DNA from: Streptomyces bambusae
GTDB taxonomy: Bacteria > Actinomycetota > Actinomycetes > Streptomycetales > Streptomycetaceae
DNA: 64,000 nt
NCBI RefSeq assembly: GCF_020532645.1
Contig: NZ_JAJAUZ010000004.1
Coordinates: 1 to 64,000 of the forward strand
Direction: 5' to 3'
The position numbers and the translations under genes were made by a program. Position 1 is the first letter of the stretch. Every line of letters starts with the position of its first letter. Below are positions 14,634 to 25,534 of the stretch, one piece after another. The notes beneath the pieces were generated by a model. It searched no databases, had not been told where the DNA came from, and was given only the letters and a program-made list of their open reading frames with translations.

Positions 14634-15772
14634 AACGCCAGCTCTTCGACGCGGACCACGAGGCGTTCCGCGAGACCGTGCGCACCTTCCTGGCCAAGGA
14701 GGTGCTGCCGCACTACGACCGCTGGGAGCAGGACGGGATCGTCAGCCGGGACGCCTGGCGGGCGGCCGGCCGGCAGGGCCTGCTGGGCCTGGCCGTGCCC
14801 GAGGAGTACGGCGGCGGCGGGAACCCCGACTTCCGCTACGCCGCCGTCCTCGCCGAGGAGTTCACCCGGGCCGGCACCCCCGGCCTCGCCCTCGGCCTGC
14901 ACAACGACATCATCGGCCCGTACCTTACCTCGCTCGCCACCGACGAGCAGAAGCGCCGCTGGCTGCCCGGGTTCTGCAGCGGCGAGACCATCACCGCGAT
15001 CGCCATGACCGAGCCGGGCGCCGGCTCCGACCTCCAGGGCATCCGCACCACCGCCGAGGACCGCGGCGACCACTGGCTGCTCAACGGCTCCAAGACCTTC
15101 ATCTCCAACGGCATCCTCGCCGACCTGGTGGTCGTCGTGGCGAAGACCACCCCGGAGGGCGGCGCCCACGGCCTGTCGCTGCTCGTCGTCGAACGGGGCG
15201 CGGACGGCTTCGAGCGCGGCCGCAACCTCGACAAGATCGGGCAGAAGTCCCAGGACACCGCCGAGCTGTTCTTCACCGACGTCCGCGTCCCCAAGGAGAA
15301 CCTGCTCGGCGAGCTGAACGGCGCGTTCGTCCACCTGATGACGAACCTCCCGCAGGAGCGCCTGAGCATCGCCATGGCCGCGATCGCCGCCGCCGAGCAC
15401 CTGCTGGAGCTCACCACCGCGTACGTCAAGGAGCGCGAGGCGTTCGGCCGGCCGCTGGCCCGGCTCCAGCACATCCGGTTCGAGATCGCGGAGATGGCCA
15501 CCGAGTGCGCCGTCACCCGCACCTTCCTGGACCGCTGCATCGCCGAGCACGCCGAAGGCGCCCTGGACGCCGTACACGCCTCCATGGCCAAGTGGTGGGC
15601 CACCGAACTCCAGAAGCGGGTCGCCGACCGCTGCCTCCAACTGCACGGCGGCTACGGCTACATGACCGAATACCGGGTCGCGCGGGCCTTCACCGACGGC
15701 CGTATCCAGACCATCTACGGCGGCACGACCGAGATCATGAAAGAGATCATCGGCCGTTCCCTGCTCGGCTAG
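14630..15772 (+). CDS. Acyl-CoA dehydrogenase
   Basis: A 380-aa FAD-dependent acyl-CoA dehydrogenase, the first oxidation step of beta-oxidation. Seen in order are AVPEEYGGGGN, the flavin/substrate signature IAMTEPGAGSDLQGI, WLLNGSKTFISNG, KIGQKSQDTAELFFTDVRVP, EREAFGRPL, and the C-terminal LQLHGGYGYMTEY and IYGGTTEIMKEII, where the catalytic glutamate position is in the GGTTEIMKE segment. The length is normal. It is translationally coupled to the racemase-like gene upstream and lies 61 bases before the thiolase, which suggests one degradative operon for branched or ordinary fatty acids. Confidence 0.94.
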   Translation: MKRQLFDADHEAFRETVRTFLAKEVLPHYDRWEQDGIVSRDAWRAAGRQGLLGLAVPEEYGGGGNPDFRYAAVLAEEFTRAGTPGLALGLHNDIIGPYLTSLATDEQKRRWLPGFCSGETITAIAMTEPGAGSDLQGIRTTAEDRGDHWLLNGSKTFISNGILADLVVVVAKTTPEGGAHGLSLLVVERGADGFERGRNLDKIGQKSQDTAELFFTDVRVPKENLLGELNGAFVHLMTNLPQERLSIAMAAIAAAEHLLELTTAYVKEREAFGRPLARLQHIRFEIAEMATECAVTRTFLDRCIAEHAEGALDAVHASMAKWWATELQKRVADRCLQLHGGYGYMTEYRVARAFTDGRIQTIYGGTTEIMKEIIGRSLLG

Positions 15773-15833
15773 CCCCCGCCGGCCGAAGCCCCCTCCGAAA
15801 CCCCTCCGCCCCGCCCTGCGAAAGGCTTGACCA

Positions 15834-17048
<1,215 letters not shown>

Positions 17049-17102
17049 CCGTCCCGTCATCCCAGACCCCTCTCCGACCCGTCTGACACGGAAGTAGCGA
17101 AC

Positions 17103-19271
17103 ATGAGCGAGTCCACCACGATCCGCTGGGAACAGGACGAGACCGGCGTCGTCACCCTCGTCCTGGACGACCCCAACCAGTCCGCGAACACGATGAACCA
17201 GGCCTTCAAGGCGTCCATCGCCGCGATCGCCGACCGGGCCGAAGCCGAGAAGGACTCCATCCGCGGCATCATCGTCACCTCCGCGAAGAAGACCTTCTTC
17301 GCCGGCGGCGACCTCAAGGAGATGATCCGGCTCCGCCCCGAGGACGCGCAGATCGCGTTCGACACCGGCACCGCCATCAAGGCCGCCCTGCGCCGCATCG
17401 AGACCCTCGGCAAGCCCGTGGTCGCCGCCATCAACGGCGCCGCCCTCGGCGGCGGTTACGAGATCGCCCTGGCCTGCCACCACCGCATCGCCCTGGACGC
17501 CCCCGGCTCCAAGATCGGCCTGCCCGAGGTCACCCTCGGCCTGCTCCCGGCCGGCGGCGGCGTCACCCGTACGGTCCGCCTCATGGGCATCGCCGACGCC
17601 CTGCTGAAGGTGCTCCTCCAGGGCACCCAGTACAACCCGCAGCGCGCCCTCGACAACGGCCTGGTCCACGAACTGGCCGCCACCCCCGAGGAGATGCTCG
17701 CCAAGGCCCGCGCCTTCATCGACGCGCACCCCGAGTCGCAGCAGCCCTGGGACGTCCCCGGCTACAAGATCCCCGGCGGCACCCCGTCGAACCCGCGGTT
17801 CGCCGCGAACCTGCCGGCCTTCCCGGCCAACCTGAAGAAGCAGCTCGCCGGCGCCCCCTACCCGGCCCCGCGCAACATCCTGGCGTGCGCCGTCGAGGGC
17901 ACCCAGGTGGACTTCGAGACCGCCCTGGTCATCGAGGCCCGCTACTTCACCGAGCTGGTCACCGGGCAGACCGCCAAGAACATGATCCAGGCGTTCTTCT
18001 TCGACCTCCAGGCCGTCAACTCCGGCGCCAGCCGCCCCAAGGGCATCGAGCCCCGCAAGGTCCGCAAGGTGGCCGTCCTCGGCGCCGGCATGATGGGCGC
18101 CGGCATCGCCTACTCCTGCGCCCGCGCCGGCATCGAGGTGGTCCTCAAGGACGTCACCGCCGAAGCCGCCGCACAGGGCAAGGCGTACTCCGAGAAGCTC
18201 CTCGACAAGGCCCTCTCCCGGGGCCGCACCACCGAGGCCCAGCGCGCCGAGCTGCTCGCCCGGATCACCCCGACCGGGGAAGTCGCCGACCTCGCCGGCT
18301 GCGACGCCGTCATCGAGGCCGTCTTCGAGGACACCGGCCTCAAGCACCGGGTGTTCCAGGAGATCCAGGACGTCGTCGCCCCCGACGCCCTGCTGTGCTC
18401 CAACACCTCCACGCTGCCCATCACCGGGCTCGCGGAGGGCGTCAAGCGGCCGGCCGACTTCATCGGCCTGCACTTCTTCTCGCCCGTCGACAAGATGCCG
18501 CTGGTCGAGATCATCAAGGGGGAGCAGTCCGGCGACGAGGCGCTGGCCCGCGCCTTCGACCTGGTCCGCCAGATCAACAAGACCCCGATCGTGGTCAACG
18601 ACTCGCGGGGCTTCTTCACCTCGCGCGTGATCGGCCAGTTCATCAACGAGGGCGTCGCGATGGTCGGCGAGGGCATCGAGCCCGCCTCGATCGAGCAGGC
18701 CGCCGCCCAGGCCGGCTACCCCGCGAAGGTCCTCTCCCTCATGGACGAGCTGACCCTCACGCTGCCCCGCAAGATCCGCAACGAGACCCGCAAGGCCGTC
18801 GAGGCCGCGGGCGGCAGCTGGGCCGAGCACCCGGCGGACGCCGTCATCGACCGCATGGTCGACGAGTTCGAGCGGCCCGGCCGCAGCGGCGGCGCCGGGT
18901 TCTACGAGTACGCCGACGGCAAGCGGGTCCGGCTGTGGCCGGGCCTGCGCGAGCACTTCGCGAAGCCGGACGCGGACATCCCGTTCGAGGACATGAAGGA
19001 GCGCATGCTCTTCGCCGAGGCCCTGGACACCGTCCGGTGCTTCGAGGAGGGCGTGCTCACCTCGGTGGCCGACGCCAACATCGGCTCCATCATGGGCATC
19101 GGCTTCCCGGCCTGGACCGGCGGCGTGATGCAGTACATGAACGGCTACGAGGGCGGCCTGGCCGGCTTCACGGCCCGGGCCCGGGAACTCGCCGCCGCCT
19201 ACGGCGAGCGCTTCACCCCGCCGGCCCTGCTCGTCGAGAAGGCCGAGCGCGGCGAGACCTTCCGCGACTGA
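17103..19271 (+). CDS. fadB: Enoyl-CoA hydratase / 3-hydroxyacyl-CoA dehydrogenase fusion (FadB type)
   Basis: A 722-aa multifunctional beta-oxidation protein. The N-terminal crotonase domain (about 1-310) has the oxyanion-hole segments FFAGGDLKEM and AALGGGYEIALA and the catalytic-Glu region IGLPEVTLGLLPAGGG. The middle Rossmann domain (about 320-500) starts with LGAGMMGAGIA near residue 323 and has SNTSTLPIT and GLHFFSPVDKMPLVEI with the catalytic His. The C-terminal domain (500-722) has NDSRGFFTSRVI and ends KAERGETFRD. It hydrates enoyl-CoA and oxidises the 3-hydroxy product with NAD+. It partners the thiolase upstream and ends at a strong terminator. Confidence 0.95.
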   Translation: MSESTTIRWEQDETGVVTLVLDDPNQSANTMNQAFKASIAAIADRAEAEKDSIRGIIVTSAKKTFFAGGDLKEMIRLRPEDAQIAFDTGTAIKAALRRIETLGKPVVAAINGAALGGGYEIALACHHRIALDAPGSKIGLPEVTLGLLPAGGGVTRTVRLMGIADALLKVLLQGTQYNPQRALDNGLVHELAATPEEMLAKARAFIDAHPESQQPWDVPGYKIPGGTPSNPRFAANLPAFPANLKKQLAGAPYPAPRNILACAVEGTQVDFETALVIEARYFTELVTGQTAKNMIQAFFFDLQAVNSGASRPKGIEPRKVRKVAVLGAGMMGAGIAYSCARAGIEVVLKDVTAEAAAQGKAYSEKLLDKALSRGRTTEAQRAELLARITPTGEVADLAGCDAVIEAVFEDTGLKHRVFQEIQDVVAPDALLCSNTSTLPITGLAEGVKRPADFIGLHFFSPVDKMPLVEIIKGEQSGDEALARAFDLVRQINKTPIVVNDSRGFFTSRVIGQFINEGVAMVGEGIEPASIEQAAAQAGYPAKVLSLMDELTLTLPRKIRNETRKAVEAAGGSWAEHPADAVIDRMVDEFERPGRSGGAGFYEYADGKRVRLWPGLREHFAKPDADIPFEDMKERMLFAEALDTVRCFEEGVLTSVADANIGSIMGIGFPAWTGGVMQYMNGYEGGLAGFTARARELAAAYGERFTPPALLVEKAERGETFRD

Positions 19272-19298
19272 CGGACGCCCGGCGGACGGGCGTGCACA

Positions 19299-19334
19299 CC
19301 GGCTGACGGGCCCCCGGCGGGGCCCGTCAGCCGG
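19299..19334. terminator. Strong bidirectional terminator
   Basis: A 16-bp perfect stem with a 4-base loop (19299-19314 / 19319-19334) lies between the convergent fadB-like and MerR genes and overlaps the MerR stop codon. Confidence 0.88.
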
Positions 19335-20061
19335 CCGCGTCCCCGGACTCGAACGCCGCCCGCAGCTCCTCGCGCAGCGACCGCTGGAACGCGGTCACCA
19401 GCGCCTGCACCACCAGCGGCTGCATGTGCGCCGACAGCAGCCGCATCGACTCCACCCGCTCCGGGTCCTGCTCGTCCTCGGTGAACGGCCCCCACACCTC
19501 GTCACGGAACAGCCGGGTCAGCCCGTGCGCCGCCGACCGGGCGTGCTCCAGCAGCACCGTCCGGGCCGCGAGGATCGTCGCGTGCGAGATCGGCACGTCC
19601 AGCAGGGCCACGCCCAGCCGCAGCAGCCCCAGGTCCACCCGGTAGCCGGAGCCGGCCGCCGCCACCACGTCCATCGCCGCCAGCCGCTCCACGTCGGCGT
19701 CCGACAGGGGCCGCCCGGCCCGCTTCTCCAGCTCCGCCCGCGAGGCCTGCTCTGCCGCGTCCGGCACCCAACCGGCCATCAGCGCCCGGTGGATGGCCAG
19801 GTCGTGCGCGCTCAGATCGGCCGGAAGCGCGTCCAGGTACCGCTCGATCGCCGACAGGGTCATGCCCTGGACCTGGAGCTCCTCGATCAGCGCCAGCCGC
19901 GACAGGTGCTCGGGCCCGTAGTGCCCCACCCGCTTCGGCCCGATCACGGGAGGGGGCAAAAGGCCGCGGGTGCTGTAGAACCGTACGGTACGGACGGTGA
20001 CCCCGGCCCGGGCGGCCAGCTCGTCCACGGTGAGCGCCGGCTCCTGTGCCTGGCTGGTCAT
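19327..20061 (-). CDS. MerR-family transcriptional regulator
   Basis: A 244-aa MerR-type regulator. The winged helix is at the N terminus (VDELAARAGVTVRTVRFYS, then a GLLPPPVIGPKRVGHYG wing and EHLSRLALIEELQVQGMTLSAIERYL). The long C-terminal effector region of about 140 residues has no metal-binding cysteines, so the effector is probably organic. It is transcribed divergently from the acyl-CoA synthetase gene with an 86-base gap containing an ACAG-N5-CTGT palindrome, so it most likely controls that gene and itself; a role over the fad operon on its other side is inference. The start is the ATG. Confidence 0.9.
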   Translation of the reverse strand: MTSQAQEPALTVDELAARAGVTVRTVRFYSTRGLLPPPVIGPKRVGHYGPEHLSRLALIEELQVQGMTLSAIERYLDALPADLSAHDLAIHRALMAGWVPDAAEQASRAELEKRAGRPLSDADVERLAAMDVVAAAGSGYRVDLGLLRLGVALLDVPISHATILAARTVLLEHARSAAHGLTRLFRDEVWGPFTEDEQDPERVESMRLLSAHMQPLVVQALVTAFQRSLREELRAAFESGDAAG

Positions 20062-20100
20062 CGCCTGTGCCTCGCTCTCTGATCCTCCGCTTCAGGTTCA

Positions 20101-20113
20101 ACAGTATTGCTGT
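20101..20113. promoter_or_regulatory. Candidate MerR operator
   Basis: ACAGTATTGCTGT, an inverted repeat ACAG/CTGT with a 5-base centre, lies in the AT-richest part of the 86-base divergent gap between the MerR and acyl-CoA synthetase genes. MerR sites usually lie between -35 and -10 elements with longer arms, so this is tentative. Confidence 0.35.
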
Positions 20114-20147
20114 CGCACCAACGATGTGAAACGGCCAGGAGCTGCCC

Positions 20148-21965
20148 ATGCCCACAGAACTGCGACTGCCCGAAGCCCCCGAGACCCTCACCCTCCCCGC
20201 CCTGCTCGCCCGCAACGCCGCCGAGTACGGCACCCTCCCCGCCCTGTCCTGGCGGACCGGCGACGGCTGGGAGACGCTCGACTGGGCGGAGGTCCGCCGC
20301 CGGACCGCCGTCCTCGCCGCCGGCTACACCGCCCTCGGGGCGGGCCGCGGCGACCACGTCCTGATGATGATGGGCAACCGCCCCGAGCACTGGCTCAGCG
20401 ACCTCGCCCTCGTCCACCTCGGCGCCGTCCCCGTCACCGTCTACGGCACCTCCGCCCCCGGCCAGATCGCCCACATCGCCCGCCACAGCCGGGCCCGTAT
20501 CGCGGTGGTCGAGGGCGCCCGCGAACTCGCCCGCTGGGAGCCGCTGCTCGACGACCCGGACGTCCCCCTGGAACGCCTGGTCGTCGTGGAACCCGCCGAG
20601 GCCGGCCGGCACGGCACGTACGCCTCCCTGTACGCGAGCGGCCTGCGGCTCCACCGCCCCGAGGCCTTCGACAAGGCCTGGCGCGAGACCCGCCCCGAGG
20701 ACCCGCTCACCGTCGTCTACACCTCCGGCACCACCGGCGACCCCAAGGGCGTGCGGCTCAGCCACCGCAACATCTGGCTGCAGTCCGTCCGCCTCGACCG
20801 CCGGGTGGACCTGCCCGAGCACGCCGAGCACCTCTGCTACCTGCCGTTCGCCCACATCGCCGAGCGGATCCTCGGCATCTACCTGCCGCTGCTGCGGGCC
20901 GCCCACGTCCGGCTGTGCGCCGACCCGACGGCCGTCGCCGCCGCCGTACGGGAGCTGCGCCCGGTGCAGTTCTTCGGCGTCCCGCGGGTCTGGGAGAAGC
21001 TGGCCGCCTCGGTCCGCGCGGTCCTCGGCCGGCTGCCCGCCGAACAGCAGGCCGCCATCGCGGCCGCCAACGACGTGGCCCGCGCCCGCGCCGCCCACCG
21101 GGAGGCGGGCACCGCGGTGCCGGCCGAGCTGGAGGCGGCGTACGCGAAGGCCCGCGAGCAGGTCCTGGACCCGCTGCTGGGCACGGCCGGGCTGGACCGG
21201 CTGGTGTGGACGGCCAGCGCCACCGCCCCGATGCCGCTGGACGTCGTACGGTTCTGGGCCGGCTGGGGCATCACGATCATGGACGCCTGGGGGCTGACGG
21301 AGACCGCGGGCGTCTGCACGGTCAACAGCCCCGACGACTTCCGGCTCGGCTCGGTGGGCCGCCCGATCGACGGGGTCGAGCTGCGGATCGCGGCCGACGG
21401 GGAGATCCTCGCCCGCGGCGCCACCGTCTTCGACGGCTACCTGCAGCCCGACGGCTCGGTGGCCACCGCCTGCGACGCCGAGGGCTGGTTCGCCACCGGG
21501 GACGTCGGCCGGATCGACGAACAGGGCTTCGTGTGGATCACCGACCGGAAGAAGGAGCTGATCATCACCTCGACGGGCAAGAACGTCTCGCCCGCCCTGG
21601 TCGAGAACACCGTCAAGGAGCACCCGCTGATCGGCCAGGCCATGGTGCACGGCGACGGCCGCTCCTACCTGGTCGCCCTGCTCGTCCTCGACCCCGAGCT
21701 CGCCCCCGCCTGGGCCGCCGCCCACGGCATCGAGGCGGCCGGCCCCGCGGAACTCGCCGCGCACCCGCGGGTCCACGAGGAGATCGCCCGCGCCGTCGAG
21801 CAGGCCAACACCCGCCTCAACCGCACCGAGCAGATCAAGAAGTACCGCCTCCTGACGGAGGAGTGGGGCCCCGAGACCGGCGAACTCACGCCCTCCCTCA
21901 AACTCCGCCGCCGCGTCGTCCGCGACCGCTACGCGGCCGTCATCGACGAGATGTACGGCGGATAG
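20148..21965 (+). CDS. Long-chain acyl-CoA synthetase (AMP-binding, FadD15 type)
   Basis: A 605-aa ANL-superfamily enzyme that activates fatty acids to acyl-CoA through an acyl-AMP. The P-loop VVYTSGTTGDPKGVRLSH, the A5-like region AWGLTETAGVCTVN, the hinge-side TGDVGRIDEQGF and the DRKKELIITSTGKN loop are all present, as is the C-terminal NRTEQIKKYRLL segment containing the catalytic lysine region. The length matches actinobacterial FAA1-like synthetases (FadD15 group). The ATG start follows AGGAG. It is divergent from the MerR regulator and stands beside the beta-oxidation operon, supplying its substrates. Confidence 0.93.
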   Translation: MPTELRLPEAPETLTLPALLARNAAEYGTLPALSWRTGDGWETLDWAEVRRRTAVLAAGYTALGAGRGDHVLMMMGNRPEHWLSDLALVHLGAVPVTVYGTSAPGQIAHIARHSRARIAVVEGARELARWEPLLDDPDVPLERLVVVEPAEAGRHGTYASLYASGLRLHRPEAFDKAWRETRPEDPLTVVYTSGTTGDPKGVRLSHRNIWLQSVRLDRRVDLPEHAEHLCYLPFAHIAERILGIYLPLLRAAHVRLCADPTAVAAAVRELRPVQFFGVPRVWEKLAASVRAVLGRLPAEQQAAIAAANDVARARAAHREAGTAVPAELEAAYAKAREQVLDPLLGTAGLDRLVWTASATAPMPLDVVRFWAGWGITIMDAWGLTETAGVCTVNSPDDFRLGSVGRPIDGVELRIAADGEILARGATVFDGYLQPDGSVATACDAEGWFATGDVGRIDEQGFVWITDRKKELIITSTGKNVSPALVENTVKEHPLIGQAMVHGDGRSYLVALLVLDPELAPAWAAAHGIEAAGPAELAAHPRVHEEIARAVEQANTRLNRTEQIKKYRLLTEEWGPETGELTPSLKLRRRVVRDRYAAVIDEMYGG

Positions 21966-21988
21966 CCGCACGGGCGGAGTGCGGGAGG

Positions 21989-22975
21989 TCAGGAACCGAT
22001 CACCGGGTAGTGGTCGCTCAGGTTCGAGTACGTGTACGAGGTGCCCCAGCTGGTGACCGTCCAGGGCGCGCTCTGCTCCTTGACCACGTCGTTGTTCCAG
22101 CCGGCCGGGCGGGCGTGGCCGGCGCGGTGCAGGACGTAGTCCAGGTCCTCGCGGGGGTCGGTCGGGTAGCGGTAGTTCGCGATCGAGTTGTCGCGGGTGT
22201 CGAAGGAGTACGGGTGGCCCGTGCGCGAGTCGGCGCCCACCAGGCCGGCGTCCGCGAGCATCGTGCCGTACTCCGGCGTGCGCGAGTCCACGTTCATGTC
22301 GCCCGCCACGATGACCTGCTCGTTCGCCGGGATGTTCTTGGCGTCGAGGAAGGCGTCGATGTTCTTGAACTGGCGGCTGCGCATCTGCGCCGCCTCGCCC
22401 GCCGAGCAGCCCGGGTCGGTGGACTGCGCGTGGGTGCCGACGACGTGCACCCGGGTGCCGTTGACGTTCAGGACCGTGTACACGAAGCCCTTGTTGGACC
22501 ACCAGTCGGCGCCGCAGGCGTCCTTGTAGACGTACTGCTCCTTGCGGACGATCGGCCACTTGCTGAGGACCGCCACCCCGCCGTCCTCCGGGGTGGTCGC
22601 GGAGTACGCGCCGCCGGTGGCGTCCCAGCCGTCCTTGCTGCGGCCCATCACCGGGGTCTGGTACGGGTACTGCGCCGCCGAGCCGGACTTGAGGACGTCA
22701 CCGGTCGCGTTGTCGAACGCCTCCTGCAGCACGACCACGTCGTGGCCCTGGTAGAAGGACGCCTTCGGTATCTCACGGGCGCGGTGGTCCTGGCCCCAGT
22801 TCGGGTACAGGCTCTTGCTGAAAAGGAACACGTTGTACGAGAGCACGCTGACCCGCGGGGTCGCGGTGGCCTCGGTGGTGGCGGCCGAGGCGGGCGCCGC
22901 GGTGGCGGCGAGTGCGGCGGCGGCCACGGCCGCGACGGCGGCGGCCTTGGAACGGCGGTTCCTGGGGAGGGTCAC
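21989..22975 (-). CDS. Secreted sphingomyelinase-like EEP-family phosphodiesterase
   Basis: A 328-aa exported enzyme of the endonuclease/exonuclease/phosphatase superfamily, closest in pattern to bacterial neutral sphingomyelinase. After a signal peptide (basic RNRRSK, an Ala-rich core, then APASA) come VLSYNVFLF, VVLQEAFDN (metal Glu), VGTHAQST, VAGDMNVDS and the C-terminal NLSDHYPVIGS with its catalytic Asp-His. Two possible disulfides (the Cys in DACGADWW, the Cys in DPGCSAGE) suit secretion. The start is set at the GTG preceded by CTGGAG eight bases upstream; an ATG 14 codons earlier lacks a good site. Substrate (sphingomyelin or another phospholipid) is by family only. Confidence 0.88.
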   Translation of the reverse strand: MTLPRNRRSKAAAVAAVAAAALAATAAPASAATTEATATPRVSVLSYNVFLFSKSLYPNWGQDHRAREIPKASFYQGHDVVVLQEAFDNATGDVLKSGSAAQYPYQTPVMGRSKDGWDATGGAYSATTPEDGGVAVLSKWPIVRKEQYVYKDACGADWWSNKGFVYTVLNVNGTRVHVVGTHAQSTDPGCSAGEAAQMRSRQFKNIDAFLDAKNIPANEQVIVAGDMNVDSRTPEYGTMLADAGLVGADSRTGHPYSFDTRDNSIANYRYPTDPREDLDYVLHRAGHARPAGWNNDVVKEQSAPWTVTSWGTSYTYSNLSDHYPVIGS

Positions 22976-23122
22976 GGGGATCTCCAGCAGTCCTGTGGGG
23001 AAGATCGACCGCGCCATCAAAGCAGCCCCAGTTACCTCTGGGTAACACCTGTGCACCGGGAATCTTGACGGGCCGTGGCCATACTGGAAGCGGACGTCCG
23101 GGAACGATCACGGGAGCAGCAG

Positions 23123-23992
23123 GTGGCAGCCACAGGACCGAAGCAGGACCCCGTACCGCCGCCGCCCGGCGGGGTGCTGTGGACCATCGCGGGCGACGTC
23201 CGCGCGCTGCTGATGCTGCCCGCCGCCTTCACCCTCCAGGTCGCCCACCCCGCCATCGGCGCCGGCGTCGACGAGCACTCCGTCTTCCGCACCGACCCCT
23301 GGGGCCGCGGCGAACGCTCCCTGAAGTCGGTCCAGCTGTGGGTCTACGGCGGGGAGCAGGCCGCCGAGGAGGGGCGCCGGGTGCGCCGGCTGCACAAGGA
23401 GATCCAGGGCACCGACACCCGCGGCCGCCGCTACCACTCCCTCGACCCGGCCTGCTACGCCTGGGTGCACGCCACCGGCTTCCCGATCTACCTGTACGCC
23501 GGCCGCTACCTGTTCCGCCCCTTCACCCCCGGCCAGCAGCGGCAGCTGTACCGGGAATGGCTCCAGGTCGGCCGCGTCCTGGGCCTGCACGACCGCGACA
23601 TGCCGCAGAGCATCGAGGAGTACTGGCCGTACTGGCACCGGATGCTCGCCGAGGAGATCGAACCGACCAAGGTGGCCCGAGAACTCCTCGCCACCGACAC
23701 CCCGCTGCCCTGCCCGCGGACCGGCCCGCTGCCGGTGCGGCTGCTGCTGAAGGCCTGCTGGCCGCTGCTGCGCCGGCTCTTCCTGCACCTGCGCGCCTTC
23801 GTCACCGCCGGCTACCTGCCGCCGGACGCCCGGGCGGCCCTCGGACTCACCTGGAGCGCCGCCCAGGAGCGCCGGCTGCGCCGTTTCAGCACCGCGCTGC
23901 GGCTGCTCGTACCCGTGCTGCCGGAGCGGCTGCGGTACCTGCCGATCGCCCGGGCCGCCCGCGCCCGGCAGCACGCGGCTGCCCGACGGTAG
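23123..23992 (+). CDS. Oxygenase MpaB-like family protein (DUF2236)
   Basis: A 289-aa protein of the MpaB/DUF2236 group, heme-linked proteins that include the fungal mycophenolate cleavage enzyme and latex clearing proteins. Family features: IAGDVRALLMLPAAFTLQVAHPAIGAGVDEHS near the N terminus contains the conserved H-P-x-I-G-A-G, and DPACYAWVHATGF carries the H that is usually taken as a heme ligand; MPQSIEEYWPYWHRML follows. The start at GTG has GGGAGC seven bases upstream; an earlier GTG at 23075 is in frame but lacks a site. It is divergent from the sphingomyelinase-like gene. The substrate is unknown. Confidence 0.85.
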   Translation: MAATGPKQDPVPPPPGGVLWTIAGDVRALLMLPAAFTLQVAHPAIGAGVDEHSVFRTDPWGRGERSLKSVQLWVYGGEQAAEEGRRVRRLHKEIQGTDTRGRRYHSLDPACYAWVHATGFPIYLYAGRYLFRPFTPGQQRQLYREWLQVGRVLGLHDRDMPQSIEEYWPYWHRMLAEEIEPTKVARELLATDTPLPCPRTGPLPVRLLLKACWPLLRRLFLHLRAFVTAGYLPPDARAALGLTWSAAQERRLRRFSTALRLLVPVLPERLRYLPIARAARARQHAAARR

Positions 23993-24019
23993 GGAGGCCC
24001 GGGCGGGGTGTGCGGCGGC

Positions 24020-25534
24020 TCAGTGCGCGTGCACCGAGTTCGTCTCGGCGATCTTCTTCCAGGACTTCGGCTGCGCGGCCGGCTTGGTCACCGACCACGG
24101 CGTCGCCGCCGAGCCCTTGCGCACGCCCGCCTTCGCGACCGGACCGACGGCCGGCTTCGCGGGCGTGTACAGCCAGGTGTCGAAGAGCTTGGCGAGCGGC
24201 TTGCCCGAGACCCGCTCGGCGTACTTGACGAAGTCGCCCACCTTGCCGTTGCCGTACGCCCGCTCGGTCGGCCAGCCCTTCAGCAGGGTGAAGAACTTCT
24301 GGTCGCCGATCTCGTTCCGCAGCGCCTGCAGGGCGATCGCACCCCGGTCGTAGACGGAGATGTGGAACTGGTTCTCCGGGCCCGGGTCACCCGGCTTGAC
24401 CTGCCAGAACGGGTCCGAGGCCGGGCGGGAGGAGTAGGCCCAGTCGGCCAGCTCCTGCGCGGTGCCCTCGCCCTCCTTCTCCGACCACAGCCACTGGCTG
24501 TAGCGGGCGAAGCCCTCGTTGACCCAGATGTCCTTCCAGTTGTCGACCGACACGCTGTCGCCGTACCACTGGTGCGCCAGCTCGTGCACGACGACCTGCG
24601 TGTTCGCGCCGGCCGCGAACTGCCGCGGGCTGTAGAACGGCCGGGTCTGCGTCTCCAGCGCGTACCCGCTGGTCACGTTGGGCACGTAGCCGCCCAGCGC
24701 GTTGAACGGGTACGGGCCGAAGTACCCGGAGAGCCAGTCGGCGATCTCGCCGGTGCGCTCCAGGCTGGCCCGCGCCGCCCCCGCGTTGTCGCCCAGGTCC
24801 TTGCTGTACGCGTTGAGGACGGGGATGCCGTTCGCGGTGGTGTCGGTGGTGATGTCGAACTTGCCGACCGCCAGCGTGGCCAGGTAGGTGGCCTGCGGCT
24901 TGTTGGAGCGCCAGTTGTACCGGGTCCAGCCGATCTTCGAACTCGTCGACTGGAGCACGCCGTTGCTGATGGCCTGGGTGCCGTCCGGGACGCTCACCGA
25001 CACGTCGAAGGTGGCCTTGTCCAGCGGGTGGTCGTTGCTCGGGAACCACCAGATCGCCGAGTCCGGCTCCTGGGCCGCGACCCCGCCGTCCGGCGTGCGG
25101 TGCCAGGCCGTCCAGCCGTCCACCTTCAACTCCGAGGGCTTTCCGGCGTACTTGACGACCACGGTGACCGTCTTGCCCTTCGGCAGCGGCGCCGCCGGGG
25201 TCACCTCCAGCTCCTGGGTGCCGGAGGTGGCGAACGCGGCCTTCACCCCGTTGACCCGGATCTCGCTGACCTTCAGGCCGAAGTCCAGGTTGAACCGGGA
25301 CAGGTCCTGCGTGGTCGTCGCCAGCAGGGTGGCCGTCCCCTCCAGCAGGTCCGTCGCCGGCTGGTACTTGAGCCTCAAGTCGTAATGGGAGACGTCGTAT
25401 CCGCCGTTCCCGCTCGCCGGGTAGTAGGTGTCGCCCAGGCCCGGGGCGCCGGGAGCGAAGCTCGCCGCGGAAGCCGGGATCGCCAGCAGGAGGGAGGCGG
25501 CGAGAACGCTCGGGGCAATGACTTTGCGGTGCAC
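24020..25534 (-). CDS. Secreted M1-family zinc metallopeptidase
   Basis: A 504-aa exported aminopeptidase-like enzyme. The signal peptide (MHRKVIAPSVLAASLLLAI, cleavage near PASAASF) is followed by an N-terminal beta-saddle domain, then the gluzincin motif HELAHQWYG (about residues 316-324) with the third zinc ligand in WVNEGFARY, a spacing typical of M1. The exopeptidase GxMEN motif is replaced by SGYALETQT, where Glu in ALET stands for the usual Met-Glu. It is shorter than full aminopeptidase N, lacking the large C-terminal helical domain; a 50-residue Ala/Pro/Lys tail ends it. The GTG start has GGAG seven bases upstream. It probably releases amino acids from peptides outside the cell. Confidence 0.92.
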   Translation of the reverse strand: MHRKVIAPSVLAASLLLAIPASAASFAPGAPGLGDTYYPASGNGGYDVSHYDLRLKYQPATDLLEGTATLLATTTQDLSRFNLDFGLKVSEIRVNGVKAAFATSGTQELEVTPAAPLPKGKTVTVVVKYAGKPSELKVDGWTAWHRTPDGGVAAQEPDSAIWWFPSNDHPLDKATFDVSVSVPDGTQAISNGVLQSTSSKIGWTRYNWRSNKPQATYLATLAVGKFDITTDTTANGIPVLNAYSKDLGDNAGAARASLERTGEIADWLSGYFGPYPFNALGGYVPNVTSGYALETQTRPFYSPRQFAAGANTQVVVHELAHQWYGDSVSVDNWKDIWVNEGFARYSQWLWSEKEGEGTAQELADWAYSSRPASDPFWQVKPGDPGPENQFHISVYDRGAIALQALRNEIGDQKFFTLLKGWPTERAYGNGKVGDFVKYAERVSGKPLAKLFDTWLYTPAKPAVGPVAKAGVRKGSAATPWSVTKPAAQPKSWKKIAETNSVHAH